From NCBI GenBank assembly GCA_951230915.1, contig OX579635.1, positions 48,856,001-48,920,000 of the forward strand: a DNA stretch of 64,000 nucleotides, in the 5' to 3' direction. The notes beneath the pieces are model-generated. The model was not told the origin of the DNA. It saw only the letters and a list, made by a program, of their open reading frames with translations, and did not search any database. Source of the stretch: Antitrichia curtipendula (taxonomy: Eukaryota > Streptophyta > Bryopsida > Hypnales > Leucodontaceae). Position numbers and translations under genes: made by a program. Below, in pieces: positions 1 through 11,713 of this stretch. Numbering within the stretch: the first letter of the stretch is position 1; the number at the start of each line of letters is the position of its first letter.

Positions 1-364
1 GAACTTTTATCAATAATGCGTCTGAGAAATACATGGCACGTAGGAATGTAAATCGGCGCAAATAAGGAGAAGTCATTGACAGTTTCTGCTACACCCTTCA
101 CAAAGCATCAACCAGAGAAATTCCAAAATGCAGCACTAGTTCCGAACTCATGCGATGTCACAAGTTCTCCACCCAAAAGTCGGCAATCATGTACTTCACA
201 GTATGCAGCTTACACAAATCCACATAGTTTATGAATTCACTAACAAATGCATATAGAGTAGTCATTTGATACTAAATTTTTTTAAATCTGCTTGTCCCGG
301 AGTAAAAATTTCTTGTAGCAGAACAGCAGCGCAAAGTATGAAACACACTCGACTGCAGAAACTA

Positions 365-735
365 TGTAATTAAAATTTGCCACTCTCTGTGTCACTAAAA
401 CGCACCGATCGGAGCAGGATAAGAAATAAAATTTCCGGGTTACGATATCTCACACTCCTTAAATTTCTCATCTGCAGGTTAGAGAGATCATATCTAGAGC
501 GCACAAGATATAATCAGTGAGAAAAAACTCAGCAGCAGGTCCACATGCCTATGTAAACCGTGCTCGGTGCACTATTTAACACGACTGGCAAAACCCTAGA
601 GTATCAAGATTAAAATTTCTCACGATCTGAATCACCGATTGGAGCATGAAAAAAATAATTAAAAAAAAAATCCGAGTTACAACAGCTTTCCTTTCTCACT
701 GCTCCTAAAATTTCTCTCTCCTCTGCAGGTTAGAT
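365..735. repeat. Degenerate direct repeat inside EF-G intron 1
   Basis: Two imperfect copies of one segment lie about 230-250 bp apart, near 365-485 and 610-735. Shared landmarks in order are TTAAAATTTG/C, CACCGATCGGAGCA against CACCGATTGGAGCA, a CCGGGTTAC/CCGAGTTAC word, and AAATTTCTC followed by CTGCAGGTTAGA. The rest of 1-768 is AT-rich and shows no exon of the elongation factor; I searched the minus strand for the DTPGHVDF-encoding region and did not find it. This is therefore treated as intron sequence. Confidence 0.55.
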
Positions 736-768
736 ATAACCAATTCCTGGCCATCTAGGGAAGCGAAC

Positions 769-1200
769 CTGACTGTCACCCCAAGTACAGTATGTGGCAG
801 CGGACTGAATGGTAATTCCCTTCTCCCGCTCCAGGTCCATTGAATCCATCTTGGCCCCAACGCCATCCTTCCCGCGCACCTCATGAATCTCATGAATCTT
901 GCCCGTGTAAAATAGCACCCGCTCCGTCAGAGTCGTTTTCCCCGAATCAATGTGCGCCGAAATTCCGATGTTTCGGATCTTCTCCATACTCTCGCGCCAT
1001 GACTGCTCCCGCGTCTCGACAGGGTTCGCAACGCCGGCGAGATGGCGCCTCAGAAGGCCACAAGGGGTGAAATCGAAGCAGGGCCGAATGGAATGGCGAG
1101 GAGCGGAGGACCAGAGGGAGGAGGCGAGAGCAGGGTCATAAGAAACAGAGAGGGAGGAGCGCGAGAGGGCCAGGAGACGAGCCGTCGTGGCCCGCGCCAT
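769..1200 (-). CDS. MEFG1: Mitochondrial elongation factor G, first coding exon (partial gene)
   Basis: This is the 5' coding exon (144 codons) of the organellar translocase that moves tRNAs and mRNA through the mitochondrial ribosome using GTP. The start is the first ATG, at 1200; the in-frame sequence above it has no ATG. Residues 1 to about 65 are Arg/Ser/Ala-rich and nearly free of acidic residues, as expected of a mitochondrial presequence. The GTPase domain then begins with [14 protein letters not shown] (G1 P-loop). The stretch [21 protein letters not shown] (switch I, with the G2 Thr) is characteristic of mitochondrial rather than chloroplast EF-G. The exon ends after TYCTWGDSQ at a CAG|GTTCGC donor (intron from 768 downward). 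The G3 motif and later domains must lie beyond the left edge, so the intron is at least 768 bp. Nothing suggests a pseudogene. Confidence 0.9.
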
Positions 1201-1270
1201 CCCTGCTGTTAGCGCTGCAATGAAGCGGACTCTCGGAAATACAACGTCGTTACCAACGTGATGCAAATGC

Positions 1271-1291
1271 AGGGTTTAGGGTTTAAGGCCC
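1271..1291 (-). promoter_or_regulatory. Telo-box with adjacent GGGCC motif upstream of EF-G
   Basis: Read on the minus strand, the segment gives GGGCC followed directly by TTAAACCCTAAACCC, about 75 bases before the EF-G start codon. AAACCCTAA (telo-box) next to GGCCCA/GGGCC (site II-like) is a recognised promoter arrangement of plant genes for the translation apparatus. The motif match is direct; its function here is inferred. Confidence 0.5.
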
Positions 1292-3547
1292 GAATAACCC
1301 GAAGAGACCCGACCCGACCAGGTGAACATACCCGGCATGATATTACACCCTAATTGATTATCTGATGAGAGAGGTTACGAGCACCCCTCAGTCTTGATGA
1401 TGAAAACTGAACATGTTTTCTCCTGAAAGTAAGAGCCACCAAGTAAGGCCTCCCACTTCCAGGTTTTCTCAAAATCTTGCATAATAAACTCCAATTATTC
1501 ATCAAGTTTATTTAGCATTAATGTTAATTGTTGTGGGGAATATTACTTGGTATTTAACATTTTGATGTTTAGGGTTTATAGTAGCTTACTAGGATCAAAT
1601 CACTCAATGTTTCTAATGTGCTATGCCTCATCAAGTAGTAAGTGACAAGTGTCAGTAATTACACCCTAATTATCAAATTTGTAAATTTTAATGGGACCAC
1701 ACTAATTTACTTGATGGGCCAATTATTCACTAACATTAAATAACCATTGTGGTGTACCAAAAGTTACTCCCTACGATTCCAAATGATCTTCCAAAATGTT
1801 ACCAAATGTTGCGGATTAAGGCTGAAAATAATGTTATTTTCTCCAATTATGAGCTATAAATAGAGTTTGTAGTACTCTTATTGTCTTTAAATTTTTAGTT
1901 CCAAAATCCTTTTCAAAGTGTAGTTTCAAGGTCAGTGGTCAAAAGTGGAAATTTTGGAGCATTTTTAAGGAGCACCGTGGCCATTAGATTGTTCATTGTG
2001 AGGTCCTGTCTAAAATCATGTATAAGATTTGCAAGAGATTCCAACAATACTAGTGCCCATGACATGAAGCCCAAGCCCACATGGTTACTGATTCGTCTTT
2101 GTTGAACAATAGGTAGGCCAAGCCTATGTATGGTAGCCAACAAAGTTCATTTGTTGGAGCTAGTAAGATTCACGAGTGGAATTTGACGTATGGCCTAGGT
2201 CCATGTGTAGCAACCATATAAGTTATCACTACCAAGATCACTACAACTTTCTATTCTTTATACATTTTAATTCCAATTTTGTCACCAGACCCCTTCCTTC
2301 TATGGCACAATTTGCAACCAGAAGATCATTTTGGGACAAATAATTAAAGAGAATAAAAAATTGAATTTTCAAGAAATGCTTATATTTAAAGGACTAGGGA
2401 ATTATTGATGAGATTGAGTAATATTAGTGTGATTTCGTTAGCGTGAATTCTTTTCATTCAACAAATTGAACAATGTTGAAATTTTTTAACTCAAGAACAA
2501 TTTTTTCAATTAGTATACATGGGACTCTTTATTGTAAAATCAAAGGCATCAAAGTGCATGTGATAAAAATATATCTTCTTATGTAAGTGTATGTGTACAT
2601 TAGTATATATAATAATGTTAGTAAAAAGGGATGTAAGAATAGATAGTTTGAACTTTGGCAACTCTAAATTTCAATAAGATAAAACTGACCCTTAGACTCT
2701 ACTCATTCAAAAGAAAAAAACACTAAAATTGGATCTTAACTTGTACAAGATGGACTAGTAATTGTAGAAATCATCCCTTTTAGAAATGTGTAAATCATTG
2801 GTTTAAACAAATCCAAAAGCACTCATTGGAAGTCAAACTATCCTACAAGACTTGTCCTTTTCACACAAAATTCCAAGGATGAATAGTTGTACTTCTCTAT
2901 CATTCATCAACCAAAAAACAACCAAAACTTCTTGATAAGTTAATTTTAGAAAGATAACACCTCTCACCAAAGTACTTTGTCAAAACTAATCTTATTTTTG
3001 GACCAATAGGTGAATTCTTCTCTACAATAATCTTGAAAGTCATCTATTGACCACTTTTTGCCCTTGTGGCATCCTTCCAAGGTTAATTTTAAAGTAGATA
3101 CATGGACAACTAAGAATACTTAAAGTCCATAAAAAGGTTTTATACATCTCTTTCCTTGTGAACAAAATTGGCCATTACGGATACATGAAAAAAGGAACAT
3201 AGAGGTTGAACTTTTGGTGGCAATGTCAGGGAATGAATCACCAATGGATGGGAAGAACAAACCAATAGGTTGCTAGATCAAAAAATTCCATCACCCACAT
3301 CATTCAGTACGATTGAGAGGATGTGGTTGCATGTTCCACCTTCATAGGATTCAACGATTCGATTCACCAAGCCATCTTCTTTTCTTTGACACTTACTACT
3401 AAAAGCCAAGGAAAAGGCAGCAATCCTTCAATACAGATTAATGTACACAGGTGGGTTCCAAAAAAGACGTGGCATAGCCATTTGCCAACAATTCTCCAAC
3501 CCAAAAGGAAGACTACACTGATCAGTGCTTATGCTGGTGAGTCAGCT
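1292..3547. other. AT-rich intergenic region
   Basis: This lies between the divergent 5' side of EF-G and the 3' end of SLU7. I see no convincing coding sequence; the short open frames lack domain signatures and codon structure. The part next to 3547 should hold the SLU7 3' UTR, but I cannot place a polyadenylation site. The phrase ACACCCTAATT recurs near 1345 and 1660 without clear element boundaries. Confidence 0.6.
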
Positions 3548-6500
3548 CTACAAAAAATCTTTCATGGGGTCATCATGGTGCACCTTCTTCATCCTGTAAG
3601 CTTCCATTTCCTCTTGTGTGACCTGGTGCAAATAACATTTAACAGCTGTTAGTATGTAACGAAATTCCACCCTGGAACAAGTCCTGATCCCTCCAGGTAC
3701 ATAGGTTTGTGACATAAATCATTAAAGGAGCACCTGGGAAAGTAAAAAAATAGACGTATAGAAAAAGAAGAAATCATGCATATCTTAACAGATGGAATAT
3801 ACCAAAACCGAACTTTCTATTTTCAACTAGGGCATGCCTGTACAGCTGAATAACAATTAAACGGATTGAATATCGATACATCGCACAGTCAGCAGAGTAA
3901 CTAATGCAACCAAAGATAATAAGAGCAAAACTTACATCATTGCTGTAAGTTACATTGTACTTGCGCTTCCTATCATCTTTCTCTTCTCGTAGCCTTTCAT
4001 CCTCCTGAAACAAAATCATTGGTTACAAGTAAAAGTAGCTCAAAGTTAGCTTGTTCATGTGACTTCAAAGTTTCAATGCAATTCGCCTATCCTAAAACAT
4101 TTAAAATAAAAGACATGCATACAGCGGATATTACACAACCACGTTTCCGTGTGAGAAAACGAATTTCACACAAACTGTAGAAGAAAGATTATTACCTTCT
4201 TCAAAGCTTCCTTCAGCTTCTTTTTATCAAGCACCACGTCATCAGGCACCTCCGAACCCCAACTGGCAAGATTCTTTTCCACCTTTTCAGTGGGTTTCTC
4301 TTGGAGAGCTTCCTTGCGTTCGATATTGGTTCGCATTAACTCAGCAGAAGCCTCAGCAGCCTCAATTCCAGCTTGACCTGTGCAATAACTATTCCTAGTA
4401 AATTGTTTGCAGCACTTGTATCCCCATTGATGGTCCTTCCACCATGAACCCCACACAGTTGAATGATTGTTGATGAAAACATCCTCCTCGTATTTGCTTT
4501 TGGGCACAGCTTTCTCCTGGAAACCATAGAAGGAAGGAAATTCACAACGGAGAAAAGGAACACAAAATTGAACTCATCATTCACCAATAATAGATCTAAA
4601 TTAGCAACCTTTCTAATGCAAGCAAATACAGGGAAGGGGCTCTACTTAGGTTTATAATCAACCAGAAACGGCAACATTGAAGCATAAGCACCTCAATATC
4701 ATTCAGGAATACTCTGCAGAAATTGTTAAGACGACATAAGTAATTGAAATGCTGTGAATGGCATTACTCTTCCAGCCAGGCCAATAATCCACCGAAGGAA
4801 TGAGACTTTGAAGCATACCTGTCCCTTAATGATTCGGCCTGCTTGGTCATACTCGATTTGCCTCTCACTTTGACCCAGCAACAATTCCATCGGGGGAATA
4901 TCTGCAGACGCTGCATCGCCATACTTGTTCATGATATCTTGCTTAGTTTGTTTCTTCAATGTGTCCTTCTTGACCTTAAACTCCCTGTATAACAGCTCTG
5001 CTTGCGAGGGTGCAGCCTGGAGGTGAATGTCTTGACCCATTTCAAACGCTTCCCAAGCGTGTATGTTTAGTTGCTTGAACTCATTGGACTGCCCGGAAAT
5101 CCTATTTTGATTGTCACCCTGATAAGACATACAACAATTTCCTTTGTGAGATTAAGCAAAAGTAGAAAAAATAACTCAAAAATATGCAGCAGCTCCTCAC
5201 CAAGCTATAAAGAGGATTACATGACTCGAATTTCAATGATGAAAAGAAATAAGAAATAAGTAATAAGTGTTTGCTGCACTACCATTCCCTTGAATAGGAG
5301 TGCAAGACACTCTGTACCATTACACAATCTAGATCACATTTCAAGGTTAACATCAAAAAAAGTCTGGGCAATACCTCATAGAACTTCTCATTAGGATCGC
5401 TGTCTGGAAGTGGATCTTCACGCATAGACCGTGTTTTTGGATCGTAGTAGGCAGAGTTTACATCCAAATTGAGCAAATATTTTGCAGTATCTTCTCGAAT
5501 ACGCAAATTACTGCAAACAATCAAAATAAAAAATAAAAAATAGTAGCGTTGTCAACCATTATCCACAAATCCCTTTTGAGTAAATGCGCGCACAGCAGCA
5601 ATTAACATCACGCAGCAAGAAAGGGGAAATATTGACTCTTAGATACAGAGGACTCAACTATTATGTTTCTGAAATAATGAACAGCGATTACTTGATAGCT
5701 GATGCCACACTCTGTGCGACATGTATTTATCCCTTAAGGGATCAAGAGACCAAATTTGGGCCCAAGTTTTTCAGCACTTCTGAGTGGGCTGTAAGGGGCT
5801 GTAAGGTTGCAGCTAGCAAACAGAGTACCAGACAGGCTGGTAAATATTCGAGGACACTTACCGCACAGTTCCAGTGCTGCCTCCTCCAGTTGTGCGCACA
5901 CGCTTCTCAACTTTAGCGAAGTCCATTTGTTGACTCTCATCGACTTTCGCTTCATCGACTTCCCCTCCATCTTTATCCTCGTCTTCGTCTTCATCATCGT
6001 CACTGTCCTTGTCTTGGTCCGTTTCTGCGACTTTTGAGCTTTTCTTCTGCTCAAGCCGCTTCAGCTGCTCCTCCTTCTGATGCTTGCGTCTAGCCTCATC
6101 ACGAGCCTCGTACGTATCAATCACTCGGCTGTATGTGGACGCATCGTAACCATTCCACCTGTCACGCTTGCCGTCGTAGTCCAACTCGAATGTCTCGACT
6201 TTCTCATCCGGAGCGATGAATTTGTTGGTAAACTTTGCACCGGTCTTACGAGGTCGATCCATGCAAGTTTTCGAGTCATGTGTCATTGCACCACAGCTGC
6301 AAACCAGATTCCATATTAGGTATATATATACACAAATTTGAAAGACAAAGTCGCAGAATGTAGAGTAGCAAAGAAGATCATAAGATCATAAGAATCAAGA
6401 AAGCGTAATCTAATAACAATACACGACGTTCAAATGATTAACCTAGATGGAAACTTACTTGGTGCAAGCTCCTTTACGGAACTTATCAGCCTGGAAGACC

Positions 6501-7088
6501 TTCTTACCACGGTCGTACCAATCCTTCGTGTAATTGGGATCTGATTTCCAATTCCTTTGATGTTTCAAACTCTTCAAGTCCAAAAAAGACAGTCCAAGTC
6601 AGTAACACAAAGATTGCTGATACATGTCTTTAACCTACAAAGAACACCAAAACCCTCCTTCCAACGAATTTGAAAATTCTCACTGTGCTATTCGTGCCCT
6701 CTCAACCCTAAACCACAAAGAAGCTGATAGAGACGTAACGAAACGTACCGGTCTTTCCGCGTTAAGATACCAAGGCGCAGATGACATATACTGCGGGATA
6801 TGAGGATTAATCTCCTTTCCATCTTCATCGAGCTCCGCAGGAGCAAGACCGGCTTTTCGAGCCTCCTCCAACTCTAACTGCTTCCTATGATCCTCCCTAC
6901 TCTTGAAAGCGGCTGCCACCACGAGATTACACACATCAACACAACCGCACAATCGAATTCCTCCATGAGACGCACTGCACCGCCTTCACTGAGAATCACA
7001 AACCCCGCCTCCAAAAATTTGCAAAAAATGATACAAAAATAAAACAGAGGAAGCCATGAATTCGAAGCATACCTGACGCCGTTGCCAT
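3548..7088 (-). CDS. SLU7: Pre-mRNA-splicing factor SLU7
   Basis: SLU7 is a nuclear second-step splicing factor that helps select the 3' splice site. I assembled nine coding exons: 7073-7088, 6749-6912, 6459-6571, 5862-6296, 5375-5510, 4819-5118, 4196-4516, 3936-4004 and 3548-3622. All introns are GT-AG. The summed length of 1629 nt is divisible by three and gives 542 aa, close to the roughly 535 aa of plant SLU7. The start ATGGCAACGGCGTCA is the usual plant MATAS beginning. A CCHC zinc knuckle (C96, C99, H104, C109) spans the exon 3/4 junction. A strongly acidic stretch covers about 189-218, followed by the conserved [17 protein letters not shown]. Exon 7 carries [15 protein letters not shown], and the protein ends [10 protein letters not shown] at TAG 3548-3550. 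No defect is seen. It stands head-to-head with the FHA-domain gene. Confidence 0.95.
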
Positions 7089-7621
7089 GGTTGCCGCAGG
7101 AGCACCTCCACTAAACCAAAATTGTATAGCTAGCACTGCCGAAGAGAAAAAACCTATCTAACACTCTGGAGAACTCGGAGCAAACTCTACAATCACCAGC
7201 GGAAATAGGACAAGGGCGAGAAAGAGAAACCCGAGGGACCGCGGGTATCAACCGCAAATTCGGAAACAAAGACCTCTTTAATATCACTTTCTGGAATATC
7301 GCCTCCTTGTTGAAAATCAATTACCCTGGGGAGTTGGACCTGCCGGGTAGAGAAGAATGCAGATACCCGGAAACCTAGGCGTTCCCCGCCGTGTGAACGC
7401 GCATAACGAGCTTTTTGGTTCTCTCCCCCGACAGTTTTCTGCATGCTTTGCGCTCCGAAACCTAATTGCGTTTTCACTTTGCTCATGTACCGCATTGTCG
7501 TTTGAAATTGCTTCACTGATCCTCTTTCCACGTTGAAATTGTTGGTTGGAATTCGCGTTCGTATTTCGGTTTAAATTGTTTTCCCTGCATCCCATTGAAG
7601 TGTTAGGGTTTGGGGTTCTAT
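7089..7621. promoter_or_regulatory. Divergent promoter region between SLU7 and the SNIP1/DDL-like gene
   Basis: Only 533 bp separate the two start codons, which read outward in opposite directions, so both 5' UTRs and core promoters must lie here (or in unseen 5' UTR introns). No clear TATA box is visible. The GC content is moderate compared with the AT-rich flanks. A bidirectional promoter is inferred from layout, not shown. Confidence 0.6.
7603..7611 (+). promoter_or_regulatory. Telo-box motif immediately before the DDL-like start
   Basis: TTAGGGTTT, the reverse complement of AAACCCTAA, ends 10 bases before the ATG at 7622. The same motif lies upstream of EF-G. In plants it is enriched near the starts of genes for translation and RNA metabolism. 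A single 9-bp match is weak evidence on its own. Confidence 0.35.
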
Positions 7622-10600
7622 ATGTCTCGAAGCCGACACGAGAGGGACTTTGAGAGAGGGAGAGGGAGAGATTATGAGGTCGATAGGGACAGAGAGAGGG
7701 AGGAAGACAGGGATAGGTATAAGTCTCGAGATAGAGACCGCGGTAGAGAACGGAGCCGTGAGAGGGAGAGAGAAAGAGGGAGAGAGAGAGGAAGGAGCTG
7801 GGATGCGGAGAGAGAGAAGGAGAAACTTCGGGGAGTGAGCAGAGACAAATATGAGCGAGGAGGGAGCAGGGAACGGGATGGGAATGGGCGGCACCACAAA
7901 AGAGATCGACATGGTGATGCGGAGACAAGGCCCGGGAAACGTTCCAGGTCGAGATCGCCAAGAGCGGAGTCGGAGTGGGAAAGAGGAAGTCGGCCCACGA
8001 GGGGTACGGATTCTGGTCGAGATATGACGATGAGTCCTCACCAAGTAGCTGACGCTGCTGCGAATGAGGTGTCTGGTGAAATCCACTCCTTATTATTCTT
8101 GCCCTTCTTTGTAAAAGAGATTTCTGAAATTTTATCCTAGAATCGGACCTTTGTTTTTCCAATTAGGGTCTGTTTTATATTTGCCCGCAAGAATCTTACT
8201 CAAGCTGTTTTGGTGCATGTAGCATTGCGTCACAGAGAGATCTATTCATTGTTTAGCATTAAATTTGTTATATGTATGTCTTTTGACATTGCCGCAATCG
8301 AAATGTGGTGATATGCATCATCAATCCAATGTCGTAAAGATCATACGATGATATAATGCACACCTTCATTTTCAATTTTGACATGTGGGAGATATTTTAA
8401 TAGCTTAAAAAGCAGACTTGATTTTCAGCTCGCCAGATTTTGAGACCCGAGATTTGTTTTTGCTTTTCTACATTGAGTGGCATTGGCCATTTTCTGATAG
8501 TTTGTTGTTTGGCGCGCATGTAGAACGTTGCGGAGGTTGCAAGAAATCAAAGGTCTGTCCCTCTGTCAAATTTTACTCTCCTTGCCTTTTAATTGCAACC
8601 AATGATCTCGGCTTACTGCGAGAAAGCGGTCAAAGTGGACTGAGTTACGACTTGAACTCGACATGTTGACAGTGATGATGACGCTGTGGGCAAAATGGAA
8701 GCTGCAAAGGCTGCCTTGGAAACGAAACAAAAAGAAAAGGTAATTATGAAACGCTGTTCAGGGATTCGAAGTGTTGAAGCATCGTGTGTGTTCACGAGTG
8801 ACTTTTTTCCTTGTGCATTGCACACAACTGCCTGGATACTGTGGGGCAGTTCCTGTGTGAATCTCTATTTTATCTTGTAGAAAAGGAGAGGAAGATATCG
8901 TGAAGAAGTCGTGCTAGGTCTTTCTCTTCGGGGGAGGGTCAAATGCCATAAGAGATGATGTATAGTTGCTGAGGATCTTTTGGAATATGTAAGGGTGCTT
9001 GGAGTATTGTATTATGGTTCCTCAGTGACTTTGATTTGCTGCGTGGTTTAGGCTCAACCTACTTTTGAGTACTCGGGAAAGCTTGCTGCGGAGACAAACA
9101 AAGTGCGAGGTGAGATCCAACTTGGATTTTAAGAAAAGTCCCAACTCGTTTTGCCTCAAGGGCCTGTAGGTAGTTTTCCACTTCTGCTTGACTACTAGTG
9201 TGAAAGTTCCTAGGCTTCTCTCTCGTACGTTTATTGTATGTTGATTGTGGCATACTTATCTGCTTATTAGGTGTAACGATTGCATTCGTGGAGCCTCCAG
9301 AGGCTCGTAAGCCAACGACAAGGTGGCGTTTGTATGTTTTCAAGGATGGAGAGCCTTTGAATGGTGTGCTTATAATCCTTCTTTGACAGGCATTTACAAC
9401 GGTGCACACATTTCTACTGTAATTGTATTGATTAGATTTTTTCCTCCTTCTGGCTTCTGTTTTCAAGCGTATATTACAAAGCCTCTCTTGAGCGGGAGCT
9501 CTTTAAGGAAGTAGAAGTTTGAATCGCTTGCAGAGCCGCTTTACATCCATCGTCAAACCTGCTATTTGTTTGGACGAGAGCGCAGAGTGGCAGATGTACC
9601 TACTGACCACCCGTCCTGCAGCAAGCAACATGCCGTAATTCAGTACCGGTATTCAGTACTCCTCTACGTGGTTCTTTGTTTGTGCCTTTCTATGCGTATT
9701 TGAATAGTGTAGTCTTTGAATCTTTGATTTCATTTTATATGTACCCTCACCTAGAGCTTGTACCTTCAAGCTACATGCGTCATGTTGTTATTGAGCAATA
9801 GTGCATGTGTTTCGCTTGGATTTGTGATGACATCATTATTTTCAAAGACCCTTCGTTTTCCTTCGGTAGTGGCATTTGCAGCCAGCCACTTGTATGGACT
9901 TCTCTCTATAAATCACTTGAGAACAGTTAACTGTGTGCTAGCTCGTAATTGGTTACTTATTCTCTAGGTAAACAGTGTACTAACGTACTGGTATACTGTT
10001 TCTCTCTTCCGTATGCCGACTTAAAAGGCGTGGGCAACAAGCCCTTATTATTGTTGGGAGAATTAGTAACCGAATTGATGTTCTATGCAATTTCTCTCTA
10101 CATTTATGCATTAGATTACCTCTCTCTAATGTATTGTAGTAAGTGCTGAACCTGTATCGTTTGTGAATTTCAGAGTTGAAGGTATCCCTGATTATTTGGT
10201 TTCTTGGGCTTGGATATAGGTTGACTGAGATAGAGGGCACCGACGGTATGATGCAGAATAAAGTGAGGTAAGGGATGTTGTGTTGCTTTTTTCTTGGCCA
10301 TGGAAATTAGAAATAAAATTGTGTGGTTTTTTTTGTTTGGTAAATCAAAGACTTTATAGGGTCTGGTTCTTGGTTTACCTGTTTTCTTGAACGTACTAGT
10401 CATAGATGTTTCACTGCTTACGTTTTAAGTAAATAGATTTCAGTCTTATGCTTGCTCTTTGCTTTGGTTGGTCATCTAAAGGGTTAGCCCAGGCTCACTC
10501 TTCACAAGTCCAGTATGGTCTTGGTTATTTAACCCATATCGCCTGATTTAACAATAATGATAATTTGGACATTTTTGCCTGTATCTTCATCCAAGTATAT

Positions 10601-11713
10601 TACTTATGTTACTTCGCTCAATTTCATCAAATTGGTCATAAGGGAAGGTTTTCTCTAGAATTTCAAGTATTGCTTTGCATGAATGAGAAATTATTTTGGG
10701 CAAAACATTCGACGGAAGCACTCTATTCGTCATCCAGAATATGGACGTCGGAGCGCTTACGCGTTAAGACACAGCCAAACGCGTTTTCTACAGAAGTTGT
10801 GGATTCTAATTTTCAGTAGTTTTCGTTCATCACTTCAGTATTAATCTTACTGGGATTATACAGGCGTGGTTCTTTAATGAGTTGTAGTGCATGTAATATC
10901 TCTTTTTGTACTTATGTTACATTGTTTGTAGTCCCTTAATACCCTACTTCTGTTAATTTACTTTTTTATCTACTGGACATTAAGTGCTATAAGCAGATCA
11001 CAGTGTCAGTCGAAAACACGTAGTAGAATCTTGACTTACTGGATTCGTAATTATGATGGATAAAATATTTTTCATATTTTATTGGGTGTCCGTCATGGAA
11101 CTTTTTCCCATTGTCTAATACATGTTGCTGAGTGAACTGCCTGCAGCTCAGATATTCTTCGTGAAAACTGATCATGAATTCTTCTCGTGTTGATAGGCCT
11201 TATATTATGGATCTAGGAAGCACGAATGGAACCTTCTTGAACGTAAGTATAGTCACTGGTTGGTTTATGGTATGGATTTTTTGCGTCTAATGGATGCTCG
11301 TTGGATATATCTCCATGAATTTGAAGCCCTTGAAATGAATTCATGTCTGTCAAGGTAAATCGAGTATGCTTTACAATTTTGCGATGGTGTGGATTTTCTA
11401 CAGAGTACTCGCATTGAAGCTCAGCGATATTATGAACTCAGAGAAAAGGATACCTTAAAATTTGGAAACAGCAGGTTGGTGAAGCTCGTACATCATTTAA
11501 TTTTAATATTGTAGTACTGAATCACTCGATACGGTATTTTTGTGTCTAAATTTCTATTTTGAATAATACTGCTTGCCTTGTCTAAAATCGTCTCCTGGTG
11601 ATGTATTCTAGTGACGAATTCTGAAACACTTGGTGAACACACTGATCCTTTGGTTTTCAATTTGCAGCCGTGAGTACGTGTTACTACATGAAAATTCTGG
11701 TGCTGCCTCCTAG
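7622..11713 (+). CDS. DDL: FHA-domain protein of the SNIP1/DAWDLE family
   Basis: The family binds phosphothreonine; SNIP1 is spliceosome-associated, and plant DAWDLE supports small-RNA biogenesis with DCL1. I assembled ten exons: 7622-8068, 8524-8552, 8673-8739, 9052-9109, 9271-9363, 9534-9648, 10220-10267, 11197-11242, 11404-11474 and 11668-11713. They sum to 1020 nt and encode 339 aa ending SGAAS at TAG 11711-11713. Residues 1 to about 145 are an Arg/Asp/Glu/Ser low-complexity region. A short helical segment (MEAAKAALETKQKEK) leads to SGKLAAETN. The FHA domain spans about 213-335 and retains G245-R246, S261-K-Q-H264 and the DLGSTNGTFLN strand (N296-G297), the usual phosphothreonine pocket residues. 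It ends with SREYVLLHENS. The start is the ATG directly before SRSRHERD. No lesion is seen. Confidence 0.93.

Noticed and set aside
1..768. Further exons of the mitochondrial EF-G gene
   Set aside because: No minus-strand reading gives the expected next GTPase motifs (DTPGHVDF); the segment is AT-rich with an internal repeat, so it was left as intron.
7317..8162. Long antisense frames (281 and 171 codons) opposite the DDL-like first exon
   Set aside because: They are mirror images of the Arg/Glu/Asp-rich low-complexity coding region; purine-rich repeats leave the opposite frames open. The plus-strand exon joins to a full FHA gene.
10174..10181. An 8-nt microexon in the DDL-like gene after ...TTTCAG
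   Set aside because: It would require a 52-nt intron next to it. The acceptor at 10219 (ATATAG|GTTGACTGAG) gives a single exon, matches family length and residues (RLTEIEGTDGMM), and keeps the frame.
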